From Sphingobium lactosutens DS20 (GTDB lineage: Bacteria > Pseudomonadota > Alphaproteobacteria > Sphingomonadales > Sphingomonadaceae), in NCBI RefSeq assembly GCF_000445105.1, contig NZ_ATDP01000097.1, positions 124,001-188,000 of the forward strand: a DNA stretch of 64,000 nucleotides. The letters are read 5' to 3'. This document shows positions 20,170 to 28,913 of the stretch, piece after piece; the first letter of the stretch is position 1, and every line of letters starts with the position of its first letter. The notes beneath the pieces are model-generated. The model was not told the DNA's origin and did not search any database. It saw only the letters and a list, made by a program, of their open reading frames with translations. The position numbers and the translations under genes are program-made.

Positions 20170-21295
20170 ACGACCGCACATCCTCCATGTCCATGGCAGT
20201 TTTTCCCTGGGCGGCAAGGAAGCCCGCGCCACGCGCCTGATGAACATTTGGGGTGCCAAGGCGCGCCACAGCATCATGAGCGCCGATCCATCCGCCATGG
20301 GGGCGCGCGACGCGATCGATCCGGTTATCGATGTCACCTATCCCGATGCCCCGTCCTTCGCAGGCAAGCCGGGCCTTGCCCGCTATCGTGAGATCCAGGC
20401 TTTCCTCAAAGGCTTTGATCTGGTCCTCACCTATAATTGGGGGGCGATGGACGCTGTGATGGCGCATCGGCTCGGCGGCGGCACCGCCAAGGGGCTGCCG
20501 CCGCTCATCCATCACGAAGATGGCTTCAACGCGGATGAGGCAGAAGGGCTGAAGACCAAGCGCAACCTGTTCCGCCGCGTTGCGCTACAGCGCGCTTATG
20601 CTCTGGTCGTGCCGTCCGTGGTGCTGGAGGGCATTGCCCGCACGATATGGCGCCAACCTGCCGACAGGCTGCACCTCATCCGTAATGGCATAGACGTGGC
20701 GCGCTACACGGCCCCGCCCATGCAGGATGCGATCCCTGGTCTGGTGCGGACGCCCGGAAAACTGCTGGTCGGCACGCTTGCCGGATTGCGGGCGGTCAAG
20801 AATATCCCCCGCCTGGTCCGCGCGATCGCCGCGCACAAGGACCGGCTGCAACTGGTGGTCGTGGGCGAAGGGCCGGAACGAGAGGCGATCCTTGCCGAAG
20901 CAGAGGCACATGGGCTGCAAGACATGCACATGGCCGGCTTCCTGGACCGCCCGTGGCGCTTTGTCGGCCTGTTCGACATTTTCGCCTTGTCGTCGGACAG
21001 CGAGCAATTTCCGATTTCGCTGGTGGAGGCGATGGCCGCTGGCCTGCCTGCCGCTTCGATGGATGTGGGCGACGTCGCCAACATGGTCGCGCCCGAAAAT
21101 CGCCCCTTCGTCGTAGGCGACGAACAAGCTCTTTCCCACGCTCTGGGGCAATTGGCTGCGGATGCAGACTTGCGTGACCGTCTGGGCGCCGCCAATCAGG
21201 CGCGCGCCGCCCGCGATTTCGCCGAGGAAACCATGGTAAATGCTTATGCGTCTCTCTACGGCGAAGCTCTGGCCAGCCCCATGATTTTGCGCTAG
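20162..21295 (+). CDS. Glycosyltransferase family 4-type protein
   Basis: The 377-residue GT-B protein begins with a GTG at 20162 and the sequence VAERPHILHVHGSFSLGGKE, typical of group 1 glycosyltransferases that start with a beta-strand and a Gly-rich loop. The nucleotide-sugar site has VVGEGPERE and an EX7E motif in SEQFPISLVEAMA. It overlaps the hydrolase by 8 nt. Donor and acceptor are unknown, and no polysaccharide cluster surrounds it. Confidence 0.83.
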   Translation: MAERPHILHVHGSFSLGGKEARATRLMNIWGAKARHSIMSADPSAMGARDAIDPVIDVTYPDAPSFAGKPGLARYREIQAFLKGFDLVLTYNWGAMDAVMAHRLGGGTAKGLPPLIHHEDGFNADEAEGLKTKRNLFRRVALQRAYALVVPSVVLEGIARTIWRQPADRLHLIRNGIDVARYTAPPMQDAIPGLVRTPGKLLVGTLAGLRAVKNIPRLVRAIAAHKDRLQLVVVGEGPEREAILAEAEAHGLQDMHMAGFLDRPWRFVGLFDIFALSSDSEQFPISLVEAMAAGLPAASMDVGDVANMVAPENRPFVVGDEQALSHALGQLAADADLRDRLGAANQARAARDFAEETMVNAYASLYGEALASPMILR

Positions 21296-21353
21296 GGCGC
21301 GCGAAATTCGTCATGGGCAGCCGATGCTGCTATAAGGTCGCTTTTACCCGGTC

Positions 21354-22787
21354 ATGAACCGGGCGCATGTGCAGGAGATGTCGTTGTTCAAGGGGTTGAA
21401 GCCCATCGTCTATGGCGGCCGCGAAGTCTGGCCGCTGGTCGAAGGCGGCAAGGGTGTTGCCGTGTCCAACCACGCCAGTTCGGGCGCATGGGCGGCCGCC
21501 GGCGGCATCGGCACGGTGTCAGCGGTCAACGCCGACAGCTATGACAGTTTCGGCAACATCATCCCCCAAATCTACCATGGCCGCACCCGGCGCGACCGGC
21601 ATGAGGAATTGATCGCCTATGCGATCGACGGCGCGGTCGAGCAGGTGAAGCGCGCGTTCGAGATTGCCGGTGGCAAGGGCGCAATCAATATCAACGTCCT
21701 GTGGGAAATGGGCGGAGCGCAGCGCGTGTTGCATGGCGTGCTGGAAAAAACCCGTGGGATGGTCGCGGGTGTCACCTGCGGCGCGGGCATGCCCTATAAG
21801 CTGTCTGAAATCGCCGCCTCCTATGGCGTGTCCTATCTCCCCATCGTGTCGTCGGGCCGCGCCTTCCGCGCCCTGTGGAAGCGCGCCTATTCCAAGGCGT
21901 CGGAATGGCTGGCGGCGGTGGTCTATGAAGACCCATGGTTGGCCGGCGGCCATAATGGCCTGTCGAACGCCGAAGATCCCCGCGCGCCACAGGACCCCTA
22001 TCCGCGCGTCAAGGCGCTGCGCGACACCATGCGCGAAGGCGGCATTTCGGACGACGTGCCCATCGTCATGGCCGGGGGCGTCTGGGCGCTCAAGGACTGG
22101 AACGACTGGATCGACAATCCCGAACTCGGCTCCATCATGTTCCAGTTCGGCACGCGGCCGTTGCTGACGCAGGAAAGTCCCATTCCTCAGGAATGGAAGG
22201 ACCGGCTGCTACAACTGGAGCCGGGCGACGTTCTGCTCCACAAATTTTCGCCGACCGGCTTCTACAGCTCGGCCATCCGCAACCCTTTCCTCCGCTCGCT
22301 CGAAGCGCGGTCCGAACGGCAGATACCGTTCAGCACCGAACAGGCCGGCGATCATACGCATCAGCTTGATGTCGGCGTGAAGGGCAAGAATTTCTGGGTG
22401 ACGCTGGGCGATCTTCAGCGGGCGCGCCAATGGTTCGGCGCCGGCTTCACATCCGCGCTCAAGACGCCGGACAATACGCTGGTGTTCGTGACGGAAGAAG
22501 AAAAGGCGGAAATTCGCAAGGATCAGACCGACTGTATGGGCTGTCTCAGCCAATGCGCCTTTTCCAGCTGGATGGACAGCGAAACCAACTCGACCGGTCG
22601 CCTGGCTGATCCACGCAGTTTCTGCATTCAAAAGTCGCTCCAGGAATCGGTTCATGGCGGCGATCTGGACAAGAATCTGCTGTTTGCCGGTCATGCCGCT
22701 TACAAATTTAAGCAGGACCCCTTTTATTCCAACGGCTTCGTTCCGACCGTCAAGCAGTTGGTCGACCGCATCCTGACGGGCGATTGA
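21354..22787 (+). CDS. NAD(P)H-dependent flavin oxidoreductase / nitronate monooxygenase family protein
   Basis: The 477-residue product has a TIM-barrel FMN-binding pattern like YrpB and 2-nitropropane dioxygenases: GIGTVSAVN near 58, GVTCGAGMPYKL near 143, and the phosphate-binding VMAGGVW near 236. A C-terminal extension holds a compact cysteine cluster, DCMGCLSQC, plus a later Cys, which could bind a metal or Fe-S centre. That extension is not part of classic nitronate monooxygenases. ATG 21378 is an alternative start. Confidence 0.75.
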   Translation: MNRAHVQEMSLFKGLKPIVYGGREVWPLVEGGKGVAVSNHASSGAWAAAGGIGTVSAVNADSYDSFGNIIPQIYHGRTRRDRHEELIAYAIDGAVEQVKRAFEIAGGKGAININVLWEMGGAQRVLHGVLEKTRGMVAGVTCGAGMPYKLSEIAASYGVSYLPIVSSGRAFRALWKRAYSKASEWLAAVVYEDPWLAGGHNGLSNAEDPRAPQDPYPRVKALRDTMREGGISDDVPIVMAGGVWALKDWNDWIDNPELGSIMFQFGTRPLLTQESPIPQEWKDRLLQLEPGDVLLHKFSPTGFYSSAIRNPFLRSLEARSERQIPFSTEQAGDHTHQLDVGVKGKNFWVTLGDLQRARQWFGAGFTSALKTPDNTLVFVTEEEKAEIRKDQTDCMGCLSQCAFSSWMDSETNSTGRLADPRSFCIQKSLQESVHGGDLDKNLLFAGHAAYKFKQDPFYSNGFVPTVKQLVDRILTGD

Positions 22788-22792
22788 GCCCG

Positions 22793-23029
22793 ATGATCGG
22801 CGACGTGCCCGGCCTGGCTGTGCTGGAATATGATGCGGCGGATTTCGCCATCGTTCGACCGGGGCAGTTTGTGCTCTGCGCCGTCTCGGGAGAGCGAATC
22901 GATTTGCATGACCTGAAATATTGGAGCGCGCGCTGGCAGGAGGCTTATCGGGGAGCAGAAGAGGCGACCAAGGCCTATCTGCGGCACCAGGGCACGGTAG
23001 GCGAAGAAGGTGCCGTTACGGGTAGATAG
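22793..23029 (+). CDS. DUF2093 family protein
   Basis: This 78-residue protein has the family core YDAADFAIVRPGQFVLCAV followed by LKYWSARWQEAY. DUF2093 is a short alphaproteobacterial family without known function. The ATG at 22793 starts 5 nt after the stop of the flavin oxidoreductase, so the two are probably one operon. The conserved Cys sits in a segment that looks like half of a small zinc-ribbon. Confidence 0.8.
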   Translation: MIGDVPGLAVLEYDAADFAIVRPGQFVLCAVSGERIDLHDLKYWSARWQEAYRGAEEATKAYLRHQGTVGEEGAVTGR

Positions 23030-23164
23030 CGGCCCTACCCATCACATATTTTGTGCCATTCTGGCCTGCATGGTTCGCAATTTTACGGTTTCGTTAACGG
23101 CTGTTTTGTTGTAATCTTTCCTCATAAGCGACGAAGATCGCTCTTGGGTGAAGGATGTCCGTTC

Positions 23165-23254
23165 ATGTCTCGTATCGATGTTTTTGGTGACCGTATCTGC
23201 ATCATTTCCAGCCTGCTGATCGTCGGCTGGTTTTTGTACAGCGTAGTCAGCTGA
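23165..23254 (+). CDS. Putative 29-residue single-pass membrane peptide
   Basis: The frame encodes a short polar N-terminus (MSRIDVFGDR) and one hydrophobic helix ICIISSLLIVGWFLYSVV. GAAGGA lies about 10 nt before the ATG. Composition is right for a small membrane protein, but there is no family match, so the call rests on the start signal and hydrophobicity alone. It lies in a lower-GC gap between DUF2093 and the convergent purU. Confidence 0.35.
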   Translation: MSRIDVFGDRICIISSLLIVGWFLYSVVS

Positions 23255-23375
23255 CGAACGCCTGGATGCAGGTGACATTCTGCGGGCGTCAGATCGTTTG
23301 AGCCGAACAAGCCGCTTCGCAGATGTTTCGACGTGACCCGGTCAGCCAGGTACGACGACGCGCCCCTGTCAGCGT

Positions 23376-24257
23376 CTAGCGAAACACCACCGTCTTGCCG
23401 CCGTTGAGCAGCACGCGCCGGTCGGCGATCCAGGATACCGCCCGGGCCAGAACCTGCGCCTCGATATCGCGGCCTATGCGGATCAGGTCTTCCGGCGTCG
23501 CGCGATGATCGACCCGCTCGACCGCCTGTTCGATGATCGGCCCTTCGTCGAGATCAGCGGTAACGAAATGCGCGGTCGCGCCGATCAGCTTGACCCCCCG
23601 CTCATGCGCCCGGTGATAGGGGCGGGCGCCCTTGAATCCGGGCAGGAAGCTGTGATGGATATTGACGCAGCGCCCCGCCAGACGGTCGACCAGCTGTTCT
23701 GACAGAACCTGCATATAGCGCGCCAGGATCAGATAGTCCGATCGGCTGCGATCGAAAATGTCCAGCAACGCCGCCTCCTGCGCGGCCTTGTCGCCATTGG
23801 GCGGCAGCTCATGATAGGGGATGCCGTGCCATTCGGTGATGCGCCGCATGTCGGGATGGTTGGACACGACGCCCATGATGTCCACGGCAAGCATGCCCGC
23901 CTGCCAGCGGTGCAGCAGGTCGGCAAGGCAATGGGATCCCTTCGACACGGCGATCAGCATGCGGGGGCTATGCCGGGCTTCTTCCAAAGACCACTCCATG
24001 GCGAAGCGCGTGCCGATCATGGCAAAGTCCGCACGCAACGCCTGGGTGTCGCGCATGCGATCGTCCGTCGCCTCGAACGCGACACGCATGAAAAACAGGT
24101 CGGCGTCGCGGTCGGCATATTGCTGGCTGTCGGTGATGAAGCCGCCTCGCTCGGCCAGGAATTGGCTGACAGCGGCAACGATGCCGACGCGATCGGCGCA
24201 GACGAGTGTCAGCACCCAGGATGACTCGACAGCGTGTGGCAACGGCCCCTCCAACAA
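23376..24257 (-). CDS. purU: Formyltetrahydrofolate deformylase
   Basis: PurU hydrolyses 10-formyl-THF to formate and THF, balancing one-carbon pools. The 293-residue protein has an N-terminal ACT domain (LTLVCADRVGIVAAVSQFL) and a formyltransferase-like domain with the catalytic motif NIHHSFLPGFKGARPYHRA and the late Asp in TADLDEGPIIEQ. The length is typical. It lies 30 nt downstream of astD copy 2 on the same strand and may be co-transcribed. Confidence 0.95.
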   Translation of the reverse strand: MLEGPLPHAVESSWVLTLVCADRVGIVAAVSQFLAERGGFITDSQQYADRDADLFFMRVAFEATDDRMRDTQALRADFAMIGTRFAMEWSLEEARHSPRMLIAVSKGSHCLADLLHRWQAGMLAVDIMGVVSNHPDMRRITEWHGIPYHELPPNGDKAAQEAALLDIFDRSRSDYLILARYMQVLSEQLVDRLAGRCVNIHHSFLPGFKGARPYHRAHERGVKLIGATAHFVTADLDEGPIIEQAVERVDHRATPEDLIRIGRDIEAQVLARAVSWIADRRVLLNGGKTVVFR

Positions 24258-24287
24258 TATGCGGATTACGCCGTTGCCCTAAGCCGT

Positions 24288-25697
24288 TTAGCTGTTCAAC
24301 CCGTTAACCGGAACCGCGCTGACGCCATCGGCCTCGAAACTGGCGATCGGATAGGCGCAATAGTCGGCGGCATAATAGGCGCTGGGGCGGTGATTGCCCG
24401 ATGCGCCCAGGCCGCCAAAGGGCATATTGCCCGCAGCGCCGGTCGTAGGGCGGTTGCGATTGACGACGCCGGCACGGCTTTCTTCCACCATGCGCCGCCA
24501 TAGATTTTCGTCCTGAGAGATAAGCCCGGCGGACAGCCCGAAACTGGTTGCGTTGGCGGTGGCCATCGCGGTGTCAAAATCAGGCACGCGCATGATGGAA
24601 AGGACCGGCGCGAAAATCTCCGCGTCTGGCGCGTCGACGTTGGTCATATCCAGCATGGCGGGCGTTACGAAGGCCGCGCTGCGATCATCCACTCCCTCGA
24701 ATGGCCCGATGACCTGGGCACCACGGGCGATCAGGTCGCTGACCGCGCGATGGGCGCTGGCCGCGGCCTGATCCGACACCAGCGGACCCATGAAGGCCTC
24801 GCCCGCTTCATTCCACGCCGCAATCGGCAGTTGCGCGGCCAGGGCGGCGGTTGCCTCCACGATGGCGTCGCCGACCGCGCCTTCGGGCACGATCAGGCGG
24901 CGTGCGCAGGAGCAGCGCTGACCGGTGGTGATGAAGGCGGAATTGACGATGATCGACGCGGCCTCTTCCGGGCTGTCCCAGGCGACCAGCGGATTGTTGC
25001 CGCCCAGTTCCAGCGCCATGATGACATGCGGCCGATCGACCAAGGCCCGCCGCAGCGCCGCGCCCGCGCCGGCCGACCCGGTAAACAGCAGCCCATCAAT
25101 ATCGCCTGCCACCAGCGCTTCGCCGGTGGCACGGCCGCCTTGCACCACGTTCAACAGCCCATCGGGCAGGCCCGCCGCTGCCCAGGCGTCGGCCATGGCC
25201 GCGCCCGTCGCAGGGGTGATTTCCGATGGCTTGAACACCACGGCATTGCCCGCGATCAGCGCGGGAACGATATGCCCATTGGGCAGGTGGCCGGGGAAAT
25301 TATAGGGGCCAAGCACGGCCATCACGCCATGGCCGCGATGCCGCAGGACCGCGCGGCCAAAGGGCATGTCGGCGGCGCGCTCGCCCGTCCGCTCGGCATG
25401 CGCCTTGACCGACACCTCGACCTTGGCGATCATCGACCCGACTTCGGCGTCGCTTTCCCAGAGCAACTTGCCGGTTTCCCGCGAGATGAGTTGCGCCAGG
25501 TCCGATCGCCGATCGCCCAATATGCCGGCATAGCGCCGCACGACAGCGATCCGCTCCTCCACGGGCAGTGCCCGCCAAGCTGGCAGGGCGCTGCGGGCTG
25601 CGGCAGTGGCGCGTTCGCAATCGGCAGCGCGCGCCACTGGTCCTTCCCAGACAAGTTCACGCGAAGCAGGGTCGAAGGATTGCAGCATATCGGTCAA
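24288..25697 (-). CDS. AstD-like aldehyde dehydrogenase (copy 2)
   Basis: The 469-residue NAD(P)-dependent aldehyde dehydrogenase has Glu230 in LELGGNN, the nucleophile Cys262 in GQRCSCARR, and the C-terminal AstD signature FGGLGASGNHRPSAYYAADY. It is clearly paralogous to copy 1 (for example HGVMAVLGPYN in both) but diverged. It overlaps the DUF1338 gene by 4 nt, so the two act together. This pairing raises the possibility that its substrate is another omega-semialdehyde, such as aminoadipate semialdehyde, rather than succinylglutamate semialdehyde. Confidence 0.88.
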   Translation of the reverse strand: MTDMLQSFDPASRELVWEGPVARAADCERATAAARSALPAWRALPVEERIAVVRRYAGILGDRRSDLAQLISRETGKLLWESDAEVGSMIAKVEVSVKAHAERTGERAADMPFGRAVLRHRGHGVMAVLGPYNFPGHLPNGHIVPALIAGNAVVFKPSEITPATGAAMADAWAAAGLPDGLLNVVQGGRATGEALVAGDIDGLLFTGSAGAGAALRRALVDRPHVIMALELGGNNPLVAWDSPEEAASIIVNSAFITTGQRCSCARRLIVPEGAVGDAIVEATAALAAQLPIAAWNEAGEAFMGPLVSDQAAASAHRAVSDLIARGAQVIGPFEGVDDRSAAFVTPAMLDMTNVDAPDAEIFAPVLSIMRVPDFDTAMATANATSFGLSAGLISQDENLWRRMVEESRAGVVNRNRPTTGAAGNMPFGGLGASGNHRPSAYYAADYCAYPIASFEADGVSAVPVNGLNS

Positions 25698-26734
25698 CGG
25701 GTCGTCCCTTCCTGTGCGCTGTCCCGCGCGCTTGTCATGGCGAAGATGCCGGTCGCATTGCCGGTGTCGAAGGCCAGATCGATCAGCCCCGTTTCAGGGT
25801 CGATGTCCCGGCTGATGAACTCGAAGAAGGACCCAGAAACCTGCCGGGTTTCTCCATCGGCGAAGGGGCGCATGACGCTGTCGGCACGGAAGGCCGTCTG
25901 GCGCACTCGGCCGCTTGCTGAAATTTCCAGTCGCTCCTTCATCGGCCGGTCTTCGTCCTTCAGCCGCTGGGCCAGGGTTGCGACGTCGGGTACGCGGTCT
26001 GTCGCGTGGTTGAAGGCGTTACCCTCCGTCGCGATCCAGGCGGCTTCGTTGGAATGCGATAGCAGCAGCTGATAATCGGCGAAGCTTGGGGGCGCATGCT
26101 GACGGTTGAAGGCGGCGACGATGGTGGGCAGTGCCGCCAATGCGACATCAAAGGCGACAGCTTCACCGGCTGCGAAACGATCGAGGACGGCCTTGGCCGC
26201 ATTGTCCAGCGGGTCGCGTGATGTGCCGAACACGCGCTGGGCAGCTTGCTCAAATTCCGGGTTGAAACGGTCGACATGAAGTTCGGAGAGGAAGAATTGC
26301 GGGATCGCATCGGGATGGTCGATGTGGCGATAGGCGCGTCCCGTCATCTTCAGCCGGTCGAGCGGATAGATGGCCGCCATTTTATAGCCCAAGGGCAGGA
26401 AGATGCGGGTGAAGGCGTCCTCACCGCCGGGTAGTTCACCGGTGGGGCCATCGGGGAAGCGTATGGTCCGCAATGCGCCATGGTCGAAGACGATCCGGCG
26501 ACCGTCGGCCAGCGAGTCGCGGACATAGACGTCGCCACTGGGCACGCGGGCCATCAGGTCATGGAACAGCGCGACATTCATCGCCATCGCGAAGGCGCCG
26601 CGCGACACGTCCTTACCGCTTTCCGCCAGCAGGGCAGGGGCAATGTCCAGCATGGCGAGCGTGTGACGCCCGTCGGTTTCGCCCAGGGCGCCGATCACCA
26701 GCCGCTCTATACTGCTCATATTCTCATTCGACAT
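25694..26734 (-). CDS. DUF1338 (2-oxoadipate dioxygenase/decarboxylase-like) protein
   Basis: DUF1338 enzymes (HglS/YdcJ) are iron-dependent and convert 2-oxoadipate to D-2-hydroxyglutarate in lysine breakdown. The 346-residue product has the metal triad expected for the family: His85 in FDHGALRTIR, His243 in GNAFNHATDRV and Glu305 in GSFFEFISRD. The ATG at 26734 has GGAG 7 nt upstream; an earlier in-frame start at 26803 would run toward the lysR promoter and adds a poorly conserved stretch. It is divergent from a LysR gene, which is its likely regulator. Confidence 0.88.
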   Translation of the reverse strand: MSNENMSSIERLVIGALGETDGRHTLAMLDIAPALLAESGKDVSRGAFAMAMNVALFHDLMARVPSGDVYVRDSLADGRRIVFDHGALRTIRFPDGPTGELPGGEDAFTRIFLPLGYKMAAIYPLDRLKMTGRAYRHIDHPDAIPQFFLSELHVDRFNPEFEQAAQRVFGTSRDPLDNAAKAVLDRFAAGEAVAFDVALAALPTIVAAFNRQHAPPSFADYQLLLSHSNEAAWIATEGNAFNHATDRVPDVATLAQRLKDEDRPMKERLEISASGRVRQTAFRADSVMRPFADGETRQVSGSFFEFISRDIDPETGLIDLAFDTGNATGIFAMTSARDSAQEGTTR

Positions 26735-26822
26735 ATAAATGCTCCGGCATGACAGACGGATTATCGCAGGATATGATGTCAGGGACAAATGGTGTCCTGT
26801 CATGTGCTGATGAGTTTAGGTA

Positions 26823-27764
26823 ATGAATGACCCGCGCAAATGGTTGCCGCCGATGAGTGCTTTGACAGCGTTCGAGGCCGCCGTCCGCCATGGTGGTTTT
26901 TCGCGGGCGGGAGAGGATATCGGGCTGACGCAAAGCGCGGTCAGCCGCCAGATCGCGCAGCTGGAAGCGATGCTGCAAACGCCGCTGTTCGACCGGATCG
27001 GTCGCCGCGTGCGGCTGAACGACGCCGGGCACGCCTATGCCGACGCGCTCCTTCCTGCACTCGATCGAATCCGTCAGGCCACAGCGCGCGCGGCGGCCCG
27101 CGCGCCGCAGACCGGGCTGCGGATCGCGACACTGCCGAGCTTCGGCATGCGCTGGCTGGCGCCGCGTCTGCCCCAGCTTACGGCCCGTCATCCGGGGCTG
27201 GTGATCGACTTTGCCGCCCGCTCGCAACCCTTCGATTTTACGCATGAGGATTTCGATGCAGCTGTCCATTTCGGCGTCGTGACGGACTGGCCGGGGGTGA
27301 AGATGGACCTGCTGTTTCGCGAAGAGGCGGTTCCCGTGTGCGGGCCGGGCTGGCTTGCCGATCATCCGCTACGGACGCCCGCCGACCTGCTCAAAGTGCC
27401 TTTGCTCAGTCAGACGTCCCGCAAAGATGCGTGGCCCCGATGGCTGGCGGCGGCTGGCGTCGATGCTGCTACTATGTCGCCCGGTCCGACATTCGAGCAT
27501 TTTCTGATGCTGGCGCAGGCATCGGCGGCCGGGGCCGGGGTTGCGCTGATCCCGAGCTTCCTGATCCGCCCGGAACTGGAAGCGGGAACGTTGGTCATCC
27601 CCTTCGCCCGCCCGCTGTCGAGCGAGCAGGCCTATTATCTGGTCTACCCGCCCGAGGCCTTGTCCCGGCCCCCCGTCGCGCAGTTTCGGGACTGGATGCT
27701 GGAGCAAGCGGCGGGACGCGAGGTTACTTCTTCGTCGCGAAACAATCCGAACCCGCAGCCTTGA
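26823..27764 (+). CDS. LysR-family transcriptional regulator (GcvA-like)
   Basis: The 313-residue product has an N-terminal winged HTH (FSRAGEDIGLTQSAVSRQIAQLE, split here as FSRAGEDIGL and TQSAVSRQIAQLE) and a periplasmic-binding-like effector domain of the GcvA subgroup (PSFGMRWLAPRLPQLTARHP). It is transcribed away from the DUF1338-astD pair, the classic layout for a LysR regulator and its target. The effector is not known. Its last 41 nt overlap the convergent SPOR gene tail to tail. Confidence 0.9.
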   Translation: MNDPRKWLPPMSALTAFEAAVRHGGFSRAGEDIGLTQSAVSRQIAQLEAMLQTPLFDRIGRRVRLNDAGHAYADALLPALDRIRQATARAAARAPQTGLRIATLPSFGMRWLAPRLPQLTARHPGLVIDFAARSQPFDFTHEDFDAAVHFGVVTDWPGVKMDLLFREEAVPVCGPGWLADHPLRTPADLLKVPLLSQTSRKDAWPRWLAAAGVDAATMSPGPTFEHFLMLAQASAAGAGVALIPSFLIRPELEAGTLVIPFARPLSSEQAYYLVYPPEALSRPPVAQFRDWMLEQAAGREVTSSSRNNPNPQP

Positions 27765-28752
27765 TCCGGCCACACAGTTTTTCCGCGTCGCTGCTGCTGG
27801 CGATCGGCCCGGCCTGGAGCCGCGTCACATTGCCGACGCGGACCAGATAGGGTTGATAGGCGGACAGGCCGCCAACCTTGGCCGTCAGCCGACCCCATAG
27901 CGCCCGCGCGCTGCCCTCTTGGCCGAACGCGCCAAGTTGGACGCGCCAGTCTCCCGCCGCGGCCGGCGCAGGGGCGGGGCGGGGCTGCGGTTTCAGCTCA
28001 GCCTTGGGCTGCGGTTTCGGCTCAGCCTTGGGCTGCGGCGTGGCAGCCGCCTGTTGAACGGGTTTTGCCTTGGCGACAGGGGCAGGCGTCGACGCCGGAA
28101 TCTCTGCCGCGCGCACGGCTGAAGGCGCGGGGCGGGTCGGCGCTGCAGGCGCGCTTGCCATCACGTCGCCTTTACCCTTTTCGATGCTGACCGCCATGGC
28201 CAGGCCCTGCCTGCGCTGATCCTCTGGAATATATTTGTCCATCTGCGTCAGGCTGGTCGTCGCCTGCGTCAGGCCGGACGCCGACGCACGGCTCATCAAC
28301 GCATAGGCGCGCACCCAATCCTTTGCGATCAGGTCACCGTTGAACAGCGCAGTGCCGACAATATATTGCGCGCGCGGTTCGCCCCGCATCGCGGCGCGTT
28401 GCAGATAGGGCAGGGCATTGATGCGGTCCCCCTGCTGGAACATCAGCAGGCCCATATTGTCTTCGGCGCGCAAATGGCCCTGCGCCGCCGCTTTGCGATA
28501 CCAGTCGAGCGCTACCTTGAGGTCAGCCTGAACGCCCCGCCCAAGCTTATAGGCCTGACCCAGGTTGAACTGCGCATCGGGATCGCCAGCCTCCGCCAGC
28601 GGCCGCCATTCGTTGATCGCGCGCGTATAGTCGCCTTGCTGCCACGCATCGACGCCAGCCTTCACATCGGCCAGCGCCGGCGCGCTAGTGCCCAGCATCG
28701 CCGCCAGCGCGATGGTCCCGATCCCGTGCCTCATGATGTGCATCCGTGTCAT
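27724..28752 (-). CDS. Secreted Sel1-repeat and SPOR-domain protein
   Basis: The 342-residue product has a signal peptide ending APALA, then tandem Sel1/TPR repeats (about 30-165; AQFNLGQAYKLGRGVQADLKV is the clearest, here noted by its ends AQFNLG and ADLKV). A Pro/Ala/Lys-rich linker with PQPKAEPK repeats follows, and a C-terminal SPOR domain starts at about 265 (DWRVQLGAFG). SPOR domains bind denuded peptidoglycan at the septum. ATG 28752 has AGGG 5-8 nt upstream. It is divergent from the ParA gene. Confidence 0.85.
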   Translation of the reverse strand: MTRMHIMRHGIGTIALAAMLGTSAPALADVKAGVDAWQQGDYTRAINEWRPLAEAGDPDAQFNLGQAYKLGRGVQADLKVALDWYRKAAAQGHLRAEDNMGLLMFQQGDRINALPYLQRAAMRGEPRAQYIVGTALFNGDLIAKDWVRAYALMSRASASGLTQATTSLTQMDKYIPEDQRRQGLAMAVSIEKGKGDVMASAPAAPTRPAPSAVRAAEIPASTPAPVAKAKPVQQAAATPQPKAEPKPQPKAELKPQPRPAPAPAAAGDWRVQLGAFGQEGSARALWGRLTAKVGGLSAYQPYLVRVGNVTRLQAGPIASSSDAEKLCGRIKAAGSDCFATKK

Positions 28753-28913
28753 AATCCCTGCCCATTCACTGTCGGGCGCTTGTAGCCCGAACGAGGTTAA
28801 GAGGCTGTTAGCACAAGCGAGCGCCCATTCAGACTGGCTTTGCGCGGTTAACCAAATCTTAGATGCGATCGTGGCATTTCCATCCGGAACGGGAATTTCT
28901 TCGGGGGAAGTGC

